Source of the DNA: Spartobacteria bacterium | GTDB lineage: Bacteria; Verrucomicrobiota; Verrucomicrobiia; Chthoniobacterales; UBA10450 | Assembly: GCA_003134765.1 (NCBI GenBank) | Contig: PLCM01000040.1 | Span: 43,228 to 107,227 of the forward strand | DNA: 64,000 nt | Direction: 5' to 3' | Part shown: positions 6,854-16,055 of the stretch, piece by piece | Layout of the letters: each line of letters opens with the position of its first letter | Position numbering within the stretch: position 1 is the first letter of the stretch | Program-made: the position numbers and the translations under genes | Notes under the pieces: generated by a model | What the model was told of the DNA's origin: nothing | The model's database searches: none | Seen by the model: the letters and a program-made list of their open reading frames with translations, nothing else

Positions 6854-9238
6854 TCACGCGGCTCCCTCGCGCATCCGCACGGGCGAGGCGGGAAGTTTAT
6901 CGAGCACGATCCGGCGCTCGCCATCGTAATGTCCGAACGCCAGGACGCCGGTCGGGCATTGCTGCACGCAAGCCGAGCAGCGCACGCATTCCGGGTCCTG
7001 CATCGGCACGCCTTTGTTCGCAAAATTCATGATGTCGATCCCCTGGTGGCAGACCGAAGTACAGATGTTGCACGAGATGCATTTCGATTTCTCCGGAAAA
7101 ATCCGGAAACGTGAGAAGCGCGCATAGATGTGCATGAGCGCGGCCAGCGGACAAAAGAACCGGCACCAGACGCGGCCGGAATACTTGAAGTAAAGGCCCA
7201 CCCCAATGATTCCGCCGAGGAAAACATCCACGAGCCATTTGTAATTGGTGTAGGTGACCAGCTGGCCGTTCCCGTTTTTCCCCTCGAGCAACAAATGAAA
7301 AACCGACGCGAAAACGGATTGCGGCCAGATCCAGCCCAGGACGCGGATGAGAAGAAGGAGAAACGAAATCGCGAGGATCACCTGTCCCGCCATGTTCAAA
7401 CGGTTCCAGAACGGGCCGTGCGGCATTTTGTGGCGCTGTTTGTCCCCCATCGTTTCCGCGAGCGCGCCGCAGGAACAAATCCATCCACAATACGCACCCT
7501 TGCCCCAGCGCCAGATGATGGCCGGGATGAGGACGAATGTCTGAAGGAACCCGATCGCGAGCCACCACGTCAGCGGCGCGTCGGTGAAAATGTTATAAAC
7601 CATGAGTGGCCAGGCGAGGATAAATCCGTAGGCCCGCCAGTAGGCGCGCGGATGTCCCCAAACCGGCCATTGGTGCGCGGCATATTGGGCGTCCGGGATG
7701 TAAGACTCGAACAGATGATCGGCAATCGTCCTGCCGAAACCCTGGTCGAACCAGCCATTGTATCCGAGCCAGGGGAGGATGATCTCCGGGAGCAGGAATA
7801 ATGGAACGACCTGCACGAGCATGAGCACGATCGTCTGGAGCGTGACGTAAGGAGTCTTGCGCCGGCGAATCCGCGCGATGCCGAAACCGACGATCAGGCT
7901 GCTGTAAAGGAAGGTGTAATAAAAAGAACGACTCTTCAGGGAAACGGCCAGCGTTCCGAGCAGCGTCGAGCGGTCAGCAACCTGGGATTGAAACCATCCA
8001 CCCAGCGAGCTGACGATCGCCGGCATGTTTTCCGGCCAGGGATTGAGCCAGGTCTCGGCGAAGCCGCCGGATTTCCAGGCGTAAACGAAAGTGCAGAACG
8101 CGAGGAAAAGCCCGAGAGCTATCCAGCCGCGCGAGGTCCCCTCACCCGCAATGGGGATGCCCGAGCGTCGAAAGAAATCGAGCGGTGCTTCGCGCCCCAG
8201 CATCGTGAAGACGACGTCGTTAGGCAGCGTCGTCTCGTTTCCATTTTTCAAAAATATCTGCTCCCTTTCGATCCGCGTTACCTCGGTTCCAAGCGCCAGC
8301 GTCAGCGACCCGGGCGATTTCTGTCCGCGCATACCGGAGGTCACGGCGGTGTTGACCCGTTCCGAAGTCGGTTTCTCGATTTGCACGTCCGCCGCCGCGT
8401 CGTGGACGAGCATCTCAATTTTCCCGATATTCTCCGGTTTCGCGCGCGAAAGTTCCTTCCGGCGATAACTGAGCGTGACGTGCGCGCCGCAAGTGGCGAG
8501 CGCGATCGCCGTTTCCAACGCCGAATCGCCGCCGCCCACAACGAGTGCGTTTTGCCCGGCAAATTCCTTGGGATCGAAAAGCCGATTGTAAACCTTGTCG
8601 AGATCCTCGCCCGGCACTCCGAGCTTCCGGAAATTTCCACTCCGCCCGATGGCGACGATCGCGCGCCTTGCCGTCACCGTCTTCTTATCGGCCATGTGCA
8701 ACGTCACCGAATCACGGCTTCGCGATTCGATCCGTTCCACGCGTGCCGGCGTAACTTCGATTCCCGCCGCCCGCCGCTGCGCTTCCATCTCCTCCACCAG
8801 AGCTTCCTTGATGTCGGCGGAGAATTGCAGACCACCGTCGAGTTTCATCTCCGTCGGATAGGTGTAGATCGGCTTCGCTTTCGGGAAATTGACAACGGTG
8901 GAAAAAATCTCGGTGGCTTCAAAGACCACGAAATTCAATCCCGCCTTCTTGGCTTCGATCGCCGCCGAAATCCCAGCTACACCCGCTCCAACGATGGCCA
9001 GATCCAGGATTCCCCTTTCCGCCTTCATCACTCCGCCCTCCTTCACGATGGCCCGCACGGCCTCCGCTCCGGTGTGCGACGAAAACTTCAGGAGCGGAAT
9101 CCCGGTCAGATCGCCGACAATTCTCACGCCGGGCTGGGACGTGATTCCCGCGGGGCCAGAAATCGGAAGTGGCTCCACGGTCCCGGCGGGCCACTGCGTA
9201 TGCAGCCATTTGGTGTAACGTTCGATGAGTCCGGCCAT
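6854..9238 (-). CDS. Fusion of a thioredoxin-reductase-like flavoprotein and a NapH/NosR-type membrane polyferredoxin
   Basis: The 794-residue protein has two halves. Residues about 78-370 form an FAD/NAD(P) oxidoreductase: an FAD dinucleotide fold at LAIVGAGVAGISAA (about 80-93) and an NAD(P) fold at ALVVGGGDSALETA (about 231-244). From about residue 380 on there are six or so membrane segments. They include paired cysteine motifs of the NapH/NosR/RdxA kind (YCGWICSCG and WCRFFCP) and end in two 4Fe-4S ferredoxin motifs (CISCNICTSVC and CVRCSACVQQC). The likely role is electron transfer between NAD(P)H and a quinone or Fe-S acceptor at the inner membrane. No typical CxxC redox pair is obvious in the flavoprotein half. 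It is divergent from treZ. Confidence 0.85.
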   Translation of the reverse strand: MAGLIERYTKWLHTQWPAGTVEPLPISGPAGITSQPGVRIVGDLTGIPLLKFSSHTGAEAVRAIVKEGGVMKAERGILDLAIVGAGVAGISAAIEAKKAGLNFVVFEATEIFSTVVNFPKAKPIYTYPTEMKLDGGLQFSADIKEALVEEMEAQRRAAGIEVTPARVERIESRSRDSVTLHMADKKTVTARRAIVAIGRSGNFRKLGVPGEDLDKVYNRLFDPKEFAGQNALVVGGGDSALETAIALATCGAHVTLSYRRKELSRAKPENIGKIEMLVHDAAADVQIEKPTSERVNTAVTSGMRGQKSPGSLTLALGTEVTRIEREQIFLKNGNETTLPNDVVFTMLGREAPLDFFRRSGIPIAGEGTSRGWIALGLFLAFCTFVYAWKSGGFAETWLNPWPENMPAIVSSLGGWFQSQVADRSTLLGTLAVSLKSRSFYYTFLYSSLIVGFGIARIRRRKTPYVTLQTIVLMLVQVVPLFLLPEIILPWLGYNGWFDQGFGRTIADHLFESYIPDAQYAAHQWPVWGHPRAYWRAYGFILAWPLMVYNIFTDAPLTWWLAIGFLQTFVLIPAIIWRWGKGAYCGWICSCGALAETMGDKQRHKMPHGPFWNRLNMAGQVILAISFLLLLIRVLGWIWPQSVFASVFHLLLEGKNGNGQLVTYTNYKWLVDVFLGGIIGVGLYFKYSGRVWCRFFCPLAALMHIYARFSRFRIFPEKSKCISCNICTSVCHQGIDIMNFANKGVPMQDPECVRCSACVQQCPTGVLAFGHYDGERRIVLDKLPASPVRMREGAA

Positions 9239-9333
9239 CGTTAACTCCGCGCTATCTTTCTAGCGTTGCGATGTTGCAGGCGAAAAGAGAAATCATGCAC
9301 AACCGCAATACCAGGGCCGACCGAAGCCGGGGA

Positions 9334-11322
9334 ATGACGGAGACAGAAACCACGCGCCGCTATCCGATCGGGGCAGAGTTGGTGGCAAACGGACGGGCGC
9401 ATTTTCGAGTCTGGGCACCGAAAGCCAGGCGCCTGGACGTGGTGCTGGAAGGCGAGTTGGGAAAAGATCGGGACGCAAACCCGCCTCCGCCGTGGACGGG
9501 CTCCGCCGTGGCGAGGGTCCCTCCCACCTTTGTGGAACTGGAGCGAGAGCCAACAGGGTATTTTTCCGGATCGCTCAACGCCGGCCCCGGAGCGCTTTAC
9601 CGGTTTCGAATCGATGGAAACGAGAATTTTCATCCCGATCCTGCCTCGCGCTTCCAGCCGGAAGGACCGCACGGGCCGTCCTGCATCGTGGATCCCGCCC
9701 AGTTCAAATGGACGGATGCCGCCTGGCCGGGAATCAAGATGCCGGGACAGATCATGTACGAGATCCATCTCGGGACGTTCACCCCGGAAGGAACGTGGCG
9801 GGCGGCAAGGAAGGAATTGGCGGAGCTGGCCCGAATCGGGATCACGGTCATCGAGATGATGCCGATCGCCGATTTTCCGGGCGAATTCGGCTGGGGTTAT
9901 GATGGTGTCGACCTTTTCGCTCCCACCCGCCTGTACGGAACTCCCGACGATTTGCGCGCGTTTGTGAACGAAGCCCACTCGTTAGGCCTGGGCGTGATTC
10001 TCGACGTCGTTTACAACCACTTCGGCCCCGACGGGAATTATCTCGGCGTTTATTCAGACGATTATCTTCACCGGGGGCGGGTCAACGATTGGGGCGATTC
10101 CATCAACTTCGATGGGAAAAACTCCGGACCGGTCCGGGAGTTCTTCATCACCAACGGCCGGTACTGGATCGAGGAATTCCATTTCGATGGGTTTCGCTTC
10201 GACGCGACCCAGAGCATTCACGACGAGTCGGACGAATATATCGTCGGTGCGATCGGGCGCGCCGCCCGCCTAGCCGCCGCTGGGCGGTCCATCATTCTCG
10301 TTGCCGAAAACGAGTCGCAGGAAGCAAAGCTCCTTTGGCCGCGGAGCAAAGGCGGCGACGATCTCGATGCCGTCTGGAATGACGATTTGCACCACAGCGC
10401 CTACGTCGCCCTGACCGGACGGCATGAGGCCTACTACTCCGATTACCGCGGCCGGCCGCAGGAATTCGTTTCGGCTGCGAAGTACGGCTATCTCTTTCAA
10501 GGTCAGTTCTACTGGTGGCAGGATGCGGAACGCGGAATGCCGGCTCTGGGAGCGCATCCGGCCGCGTTTGTTTCGTTCCTGGAGAATCACGATCAAGTCG
10601 CCAACAGTGCGCTGGGCTCCCGAATGCGCTGTGAAAGTTCCCCCGGCGTTTATCGAGCGATGACCGCGCTGCTCCTGCTCGGCCCCTGGACGCCGCTGCT
10701 TTTCCAGGGCGAGGAATTTGGCGCGACCTCGCCGTTTGTTTTCTTTGCGGACATCGGCGACGACAATTTGCGCGAAGCGATTCGCGCCGGGCGCTTCGAG
10801 TTTCTCGCCCAATTTCCATCGATCGCGGGCGCCGAAGCGCAATGTGCTCTGCCTGTGCCGACGCAGCGGGATACCTTCGAGCGTTGCAAATTGAACCTGG
10901 CAGAGCGCCAGACCGAACGGCCCTTTTACGATCTCCACCGCGACCTGATCCGGCTCCGCCGCGACGATTCGCGCTTCCACAAGCAAATCCCCGGCGGGGT
11001 GGACGGCGCCGTGTTAGGCGAGCAAAGTTTTCTGCTTCGTTATTTCGGCGAAGCGAACAACGAACGATTGCTCATCGTGAATCTTGGACCTGCTCAATCA
11101 TTGATTCCCGGGCCCGAGCCGCTGCTCGCGCCGCCGTATGGTTTTGAGTGGGACATGATTTGGTCGAGTGACGATGAGCGTTACGGTGGCCCCGGCGCTG
11201 CGAAACCCATTTCGGATGAAGGCTGGTCGCTGCCGGCCGAAGCGACGATCGCGTTGCGCGCCATTCCCCGGACGAAACCGCCCCGCAAACCGATAGAGAG
11301 GCATGCCCGAAAAACCAAGTAA
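9334..11322 (+). CDS. treZ: Malto-oligosyltrehalose trehalohydrolase
   Basis: TreZ (GH13) releases trehalose from maltooligosyltrehalose made by TreY. Family landmarks are the E-set N-domain (FRVWAPKARRLDVV), YEIHLGTFTPEGTW, GWGYDGVDLFAPTRLYG, DVVYNHFGPDGNY, the nucleophile region DGFRFDATQSI, the acid/base ILVAENE, and ENHDQVAN. Upstream in-frame starts exist at 9271 and 9295 and no ribosome site is convincing. MTETETTRRYPIG at 9334 fits family N-termini. Compared with remembered homologues, about 20 Pro/Trp/Arg-rich residues (encoded near 9475-9535) look inserted in the N-domain. It overlaps the next gene by 20 bases. No treY is present here. Confidence 0.93.
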   Translation: MTETETTRRYPIGAELVANGRAHFRVWAPKARRLDVVLEGELGKDRDANPPPPWTGSAVARVPPTFVELEREPTGYFSGSLNAGPGALYRFRIDGNENFHPDPASRFQPEGPHGPSCIVDPAQFKWTDAAWPGIKMPGQIMYEIHLGTFTPEGTWRAARKELAELARIGITVIEMMPIADFPGEFGWGYDGVDLFAPTRLYGTPDDLRAFVNEAHSLGLGVILDVVYNHFGPDGNYLGVYSDDYLHRGRVNDWGDSINFDGKNSGPVREFFITNGRYWIEEFHFDGFRFDATQSIHDESDEYIVGAIGRAARLAAAGRSIILVAENESQEAKLLWPRSKGGDDLDAVWNDDLHHSAYVALTGRHEAYYSDYRGRPQEFVSAAKYGYLFQGQFYWWQDAERGMPALGAHPAAFVSFLENHDQVANSALGSRMRCESSPGVYRAMTALLLLGPWTPLLFQGEEFGATSPFVFFADIGDDNLREAIRAGRFEFLAQFPSIAGAEAQCALPVPTQRDTFERCKLNLAERQTERPFYDLHRDLIRLRRDDSRFHKQIPGGVDGAVLGEQSFLLRYFGEANNERLLIVNLGPAQSLIPGPEPLLAPPYGFEWDMIWSSDDERYGGPGAAKPISDEGWSLPAEATIALRAIPRTKPPRKPIERHARKTK

Positions 11323-13366
11323 TACGCCGGTCGTGTTGCGATCGATGATCTGGGATCCCGCGCATCCTTCGCGCGAGGTCCTGCTCAACCGTGAGTGGCT
11401 CGTCACTAATGGCCTCGGCGGCTACGCGTCGGGCACCGTCTCCGGTGCCATCACCCGGAAATATCATGGCATTTTGGTGGCCGCATTGCCAGCGCCGCTG
11501 GGCCGCGTGGTAATGTGGAACCATGTCTCGGAGTTTCTGCACTTCGACGGCGATGAAGTTGTGTCGTTAGGCGCGGAGGAACGCGCCGGAGGCCAGCTCG
11601 ATTTGAAAAGCGCGGAGTATTTGCGCGAATTCCGCCTCGAAGACGGAATGCCGGTCTGGATTTATCACGTCCGCGACCTTGTCGTCGAGAAGCGCATCTC
11701 GATGCCTCATTTGCAAAACACGGTCCACGTCAGCTACCGGATCACCGGTGCAGGAAAACCGCCGCGGCTCGAGCTGCGGCCCGCGTTTCACTTCCGACAT
11801 CACGAAGAGGCGGTGGACCTGCCCCTCGCGGAACCTTACAAGCTGAGTGCGACCGGCGATCGCTACGAGATCGTCTCGGCTCGCCGGAAATATGGGGCAT
11901 TGCGGATGCGGCTGTGTGGTCATGCCACGGCGTTCACGATCGCGACGGCGAGAATTCAACAAGTTGTCTATCGGATCGAACAGGCCCGCGGTTATTCCTT
12001 CGAAGGCCAACTGTGGAGCCCGGGCTTTTTCCAGGTCGATCTCGCGGATGAAGGAACTGCCACCCTGATCGGTTCGACCGAGCCGTGGGATATTATCGAT
12101 GTGTTAAGTCCAGCGGAGGTGCTCGCCTCGGAGCGGGAACGGCGGGCGCGGCTGCTGGAAGACGCCGAGCCCGAGGCGCAGACGGGCGTGGCCGCGGAAC
12201 TCGTTTTCGCAGGGGATCAGTTCGTCATCACTCCAGCGGGCCGCGCCCAGGAGGCGGCGCGCGCGCATGCGGCCGGAGATGAAGTTCGCACGGTGATCGC
12301 GGGCTACCACTGGTTCACCGACTGGGGGCGAGACACGATGATCAGCCTGGAGGGATTAACGCTCGTGACCGGACGAAGCCTGGAAGCGGGATACATCCTG
12401 CGGACCTTCGCGCATTACGTCCGCGATGGACTGATCCCAAACATGTTTCCGGACCGGCAGAAGGACGGACTGTATCACACGGCGGACGCAACCCTCTGGT
12501 TCTTTCATGCGCTCGGGCGTTACCTGAAAAAAGCGGAAGACCACATTACCCGGCGGCTTCTCTTGCCGATTCTGGTCGACATCGCGGAGCATCATCTGCG
12601 CGGAACGAAATTTAACATTCACGTCGATCCGGAGGACGGACTGCTCGCGCAAGGCCAGGAAGGTTATCAGCTCACCTGGATGGATGCGAAGATGGGCGAT
12701 TGGGTGGTGACACCGCGGCGAGGGAAGGCCGTGGAGCTAAACGCGCTTTGGTTTAATGCGCTGAAGCTCCTTGAAGGGTGGCTAATCGACAATGGCGACA
12801 GCGACGCCGCGCAGCGATACGCGCAACATGCGGATCTCACCCGCGAGTCTTTCAACCGGCGGTTTTGGTTTGAAGAGGGCGGCCATCTTTACGACGTCGT
12901 GGACGTGGACGGCGGAGGTGAGAACGATCCGTCCTGCCGCCCCAACCAGTTATTTGCGATCTCGCTCGACCATCCGGTGCTGGACCGGGCGCGCTGGAAA
13001 TCGGTGGTCGATGTCGCGGAGCGGGAATTACTCACACCCGTCGGACTTCGGTCGCTCTCGCCGAAACATCCGGATTACAAACCGATTTACGGGGGCGATC
13101 TTCGATCAAGGGATGGCGCCTATCACCAGGGCACGGTTTGGGCGTGGCTGATCGGGCCATTCGTTGACGCGTGGTTGAAAGTGCATCCCGGGGAAAATGC
13201 GAAGGCGCGGACGTTCCTGGAGCGCTTCCCGGAAAGCATGAACGAAAACGGAATCGGCACGATCAGCGAGGTGTTCGATGCGCGCGAACCCCACACCGCC
13301 GGAGGCTGCATCGCACAGGCCTGGAGCGTGGCGGAGGTCCTTCGTTCCTGGGTCAAGACGGCCTAG
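11303..13366 (+). CDS. Glycogen debranching enzyme, amylo-alpha-1,6-glucosidase (GH133-type)
   Basis: The predicted role is hydrolysis of alpha-1,6 branches in glycogen. The 687-residue protein matches the archaeal/bacterial GDE architecture. The N-terminal beta domain has the signature NGLGGYASGTVSG and RKYHGILVA. The C-terminal (alpha/alpha)6 domain has YHWFTDWGRDTMISLEGL, LIPNMFPD, DATLWFFHAL, LTWMDAKMGDWVVTPR, and GTVWAWLIGPF. It starts inside treZ (20-base overlap), suggesting translational coupling and joint glycogen-to-trehalose metabolism. Its TAG stop shares the CTAG with the stop of the broken minus-strand gene. Confidence 0.92.
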   Translation: MPEKPSNTPVVLRSMIWDPAHPSREVLLNREWLVTNGLGGYASGTVSGAITRKYHGILVAALPAPLGRVVMWNHVSEFLHFDGDEVVSLGAEERAGGQLDLKSAEYLREFRLEDGMPVWIYHVRDLVVEKRISMPHLQNTVHVSYRITGAGKPPRLELRPAFHFRHHEEAVDLPLAEPYKLSATGDRYEIVSARRKYGALRMRLCGHATAFTIATARIQQVVYRIEQARGYSFEGQLWSPGFFQVDLADEGTATLIGSTEPWDIIDVLSPAEVLASERERRARLLEDAEPEAQTGVAAELVFAGDQFVITPAGRAQEAARAHAAGDEVRTVIAGYHWFTDWGRDTMISLEGLTLVTGRSLEAGYILRTFAHYVRDGLIPNMFPDRQKDGLYHTADATLWFFHALGRYLKKAEDHITRRLLLPILVDIAEHHLRGTKFNIHVDPEDGLLAQGQEGYQLTWMDAKMGDWVVTPRRGKAVELNALWFNALKLLEGWLIDNGDSDAAQRYAQHADLTRESFNRRFWFEEGGHLYDVVDVDGGGENDPSCRPNQLFAISLDHPVLDRARWKSVVDVAERELLTPVGLRSLSPKHPDYKPIYGGDLRSRDGAYHQGTVWAWLIGPFVDAWLKVHPGENAKARTFLERFPESMNENGIGTISEVFDAREPHTAGGCIAQAWSVAEVLRSWVKTA

Positions 13367-13604
13367 GATTGCTGGCCGAACATGCCGCCGAGCTTGCCTT
13401 TGAGAAGCTCGCCCGCTTCGGCCTCGAGCGCGCCGAGCGTTCCCTCCGTTCCACCGGTCATCAGGGCATCAGGGCATCGAGATGGGAGGCAATCGGTGGG
13501 GGCAGCTTGGTTTTCAAAAAGTCGATTACGGCGGTGACGGCCTTTTGGGCGTCTTCCTGGCTCATGCCCGTTTTCTGGGCAACAACGTTAACGAGTTCGT
13601 TCAT
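13363..13604 (-). pseudogene. Small DUF2267-like gene frameshifted by an 8-bp tandem duplication
   Basis: The frame starts at ATG 13604 (MNELVNVVAQKTGMSQEDA) and stops after 47 codons at 13461. The stop falls in a perfect tandem repeat CATCAGGG CATCAGGG (13459-13474). Removing one copy restores a 77-codon frame that ends GELLKGKLGGMFGQQS at a TAG (13365-13363), directly abutting the debranching-enzyme stop. The sequence VNVVAQKTGMS..A..AV..V..FLK..LPPPIASHLDALM resembles a small alpha-helical domain (DUF2267-like) common near stress genes. It is either a recent pseudogene, a slippage-switchable gene or an assembly error. A 17-codon upstream extension in frame exists but lacks support. Confidence 0.75.
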
Positions 13605-13708
13605 AAGCACCACCCTGAGAGGTCGGTAGCAAATTGGCGATAGCCCAATTTTCAAGCAACGGGCACTGATTTGCGCCCAATCCCCGCCCCGGCTTCGAAC
13701 TAGTCTTG

Positions 13709-14749
13709 ATGCCTGAAACCGTCGTCGAGTTAACGCAAAAGACCGAGGTGCGCGAAGCGCTCGCCCAAACCGGGGGAAAGCCGAAGATCAAGGCGCAGAC
13801 CACGGACAAGTTCTGGTTTGCCACCCATGTCTTCGTCCTGCTGGGAAGCACGGCAGTTTGGCTGTTGCTCGGATGGAACCTCATCCCCCTTCCGCAACCC
13901 CATCTCGATCTGCTTCAGCGCGCGACTCGGGCCACCGTCTTCATCGTCGTCGTTCTCGCCATCGCGAAGGCGGTTTCGGTTTACGCGATCGGTCGCATCT
14001 CGGATGCCTCCACCTGTTTCACGCTGCGCCGCATTCTTCACCTCGTGGTCGGCATCGTCATCGTGCTTATCGGCCTCTCGATCTTTTTTGCGAATTGGTA
14101 CACGGCCTTGATTTCGGTTGGGGTTATTTCGGTCATCGTCGGACTTTCCGTCCAGACGCCGATGTCGAGTTTCATCGGCTGGATTTACATCCTGGTCCGC
14201 CGGCCCTATCGGGTAGGCGATCGGATCAAAATCGGCGACGCCACCGGAGACGTGATCGACGTTAGCTACATCGACACAACGCTCTGGGAATTCGGAGGTT
14301 CATTTCTCTCGACCGATCATCCCAGCGGCCGCGTGATCAAGTTCCCGAATGCGAAAGTCCTCGGCGAAATGGTCTACAATTATTCCTGGCCGCTCTTCCC
14401 CTATATTTGGAACGAGATCAAATTCCAGATCGCGTACCAGAGCGATTTGCAGTTTGTGGCGAGCACGATGGAACGCATCGTGGAGGAGGAAATTGGAGAT
14501 GAAATGGAGGATCGCGTCACCGTCTATCGCGACCTGCTGGCCAAGACTCCGGTGAACGAACTCGAAGTGCGCGCGCATCCGCGCGTCTTCTTCCGGGTGG
14601 ATGAAGTGACGTGGATCGACGCGATCGTTCGTTACGTCGTCCCGCCCCGGGAGGCGGGCGCGGTCAAGACCCGGCTCATTCCGAAATTGCTCGCGGCCCT
14701 GAACGCCGAGCCGGAAAAAGTAATGTTCCCGGCCGGCACGAATCGGTGA
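13709..14749 (+). CDS. MscS-family mechanosensitive ion channel
   Basis: This inner-membrane channel should relieve osmotic pressure. The 346-residue protein has three to four membrane segments (about residues 40-60, 75-95, 115-135 and 140-160). The last is followed by the MscS pore helix and beta domain: SVIVGLSVQTPMSSFIGWIYILVRRPYRVGDRI. The cytoplasmic alpha/beta domain follows (FPNAKVLGEMVYNYS). A TTG at 13706 is possible, but the adjacent ATG at 13709 is more likely. It is encoded opposite to the broken small gene, with about 100 bases between them. Confidence 0.93.
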   Translation: MPETVVELTQKTEVREALAQTGGKPKIKAQTTDKFWFATHVFVLLGSTAVWLLLGWNLIPLPQPHLDLLQRATRATVFIVVVLAIAKAVSVYAIGRISDASTCFTLRRILHLVVGIVIVLIGLSIFFANWYTALISVGVISVIVGLSVQTPMSSFIGWIYILVRRPYRVGDRIKIGDATGDVIDVSYIDTTLWEFGGSFLSTDHPSGRVIKFPNAKVLGEMVYNYSWPLFPYIWNEIKFQIAYQSDLQFVASTMERIVEEEIGDEMEDRVTVYRDLLAKTPVNELEVRAHPRVFFRVDEVTWIDAIVRYVVPPREAGAVKTRLIPKLLAALNAEPEKVMFPAGTNR

Positions 14750-14792
14750 GTCGTGTTTGCTTGAGTCGCGATTACAGCCGATTACTTCGCCG

Positions 14793-15809
14793 ATGCATTT
14801 CCGAGTTCTCGTTCTTCTGTTCGCGTTTGCCACTGTCGCCGCGAAACCTGTCGTCAAAAAAGCAGAAACGGCCGGGCCAAACCCGTCGCCGAAACCAAAA
14901 GCATCGGTGTCGAAGACGATCCCCGTCGCCCTGCCGAATTACGACGAAGAAACCAGTGTAAAGCTCCAGATTTTTCTCGACAACAACGACTTCGGTCCCG
15001 GCAAAATCGACGGCCGAATGGGCGAGTTTTTCGGGAAGGCCCTCGTTCATTACAAGCGCGCCCATGGCATGGCGGAAACCGGCGCGGTCGATTCCTGGCT
15101 GCTCGATCAGGTGCCCGAGACTTATACGACCTTCACCATCCCGCCGGAGGCGCTGAACTTCGTTGGGCAGACGGCAAGCAAACCGTCGGAGCAGGCGAAG
15201 CTCAAGAAGTTGAACTACGGCTCATTGCTCGAGCTGGTCGCAGAGCGGTATCATTCCGCGGAGGATTTTCTCAAGAAAATCAATCCGGGAATGAAACTCG
15301 AGAATTTGAAACCAGGGGACACGGTGAAAGTGCCAAACGTGCTGCCATTCAAGATCGAGGATTTGCACGAAGGTTTCGCCGAAAAGAACCCCGCGTTCGC
15401 CAATCGTAAGATCTATATCGACACGAAAGATCGCTTTCTTCTCATTTACGACGACAAGCAGCTCGTCGCGGAGTTTCCGATCACGCCCGGCTCAACGACC
15501 CTGCCCGCGCCGATGGGTCTCTGGAAAATTCTCGGCATTGCGACGCTTCCTGTTTTCCGGCACGACGAAGGCGTCCTCCAGCACGGTCAAAAATCAGACG
15601 TGTTCTATAACCTTCCCCCGGGTCCCAATAATCCGGTGGGCATTCTCTGGATGGGTTTGAACAAACCGCACGTTGGCATTCACGGGACGAACAATCCGGA
15701 GACGATTGGCCGGGCCGCCAGCCACGGCTGCATTCGGACGGCGAACTGGGACGCCGCGCGCGTGAAAGAGCTGGTCACGGTCGGCAACGCGGTCTCGATC
15801 TTCCGGTAG
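14793..15809 (+). CDS. Secreted L,D-transpeptidase with PG-binding and LysM-like domains
   Basis: The predicted role is periplasmic 3-3 cross-linking of peptidoglycan. The ATG at 14793 yields the signal peptide MHFRVLVLLFAFATVAA; an earlier TTG at 14757 would put residues in front of it. Order of parts: a peptidoglycan-binding-like helix bundle (about residues 50-95, with KIDGRMGEFFGKALVHYK), a LysM-like segment (about 140-185, SLLELVAERYHSAEDFLKKINPG), and the YkuD domain. The catalytic motif HGTNNPETIG...SHGCIRTAN is complete. It follows mscS by 43 bases and may be cotranscribed. Confidence 0.9.
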   Translation: MHFRVLVLLFAFATVAAKPVVKKAETAGPNPSPKPKASVSKTIPVALPNYDEETSVKLQIFLDNNDFGPGKIDGRMGEFFGKALVHYKRAHGMAETGAVDSWLLDQVPETYTTFTIPPEALNFVGQTASKPSEQAKLKKLNYGSLLELVAERYHSAEDFLKKINPGMKLENLKPGDTVKVPNVLPFKIEDLHEGFAEKNPAFANRKIYIDTKDRFLLIYDDKQLVAEFPITPGSTTLPAPMGLWKILGIATLPVFRHDEGVLQHGQKSDVFYNLPPGPNNPVGILWMGLNKPHVGIHGTNNPETIGRAASHGCIRTANWDAARVKELVTVGNAVSIFR

Positions 15810-15818
15810 CGCAGCACC

Positions 15819-15978
15819 GTCATCCCGAGGCAGGCGAAGCGCGCCGAGGGACCCCGCAAGCGCTCAATCGCTCCCGCGAAACGAGAGGCCCACTCCGTCA
15901 TCCCACGCTTCCCGTTTGGCGGTAGCCGATATTGCAACTGTGAGGTCCGTCGGCGCGCCACGCCAGCCTCGGGATGAC
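15819..15978. repeat. Long palindromic repeat, GTCATCCCGAGG variant
   Basis: The arms GTCATCCCGAGGCAGGCGAA and CCAGCCTCGGGATGAC enclose inner GAGGGACC/GAGGTCC arms and about 90 bases of unique sequence. The same variant occurs at 18686-18840 and 54416-54588. Confidence 0.85.
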
Positions 15979-16055
15979 AGGTCGTTCGATCGTTCCTGAA
16001 GAAATTTCGCGCGGATTGGGCAGTTCGTGCGTCTAGGCTGGTAGATCGACAAAAA

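Noticed and set aside
7988..9244. Plus-strand open frame of 418 codons
   Set aside because: It lies opposite the flavoprotein/ferredoxin fusion, has no recognisable domain, and has an Arg/His/Pro-rich composition typical of antisense frames.
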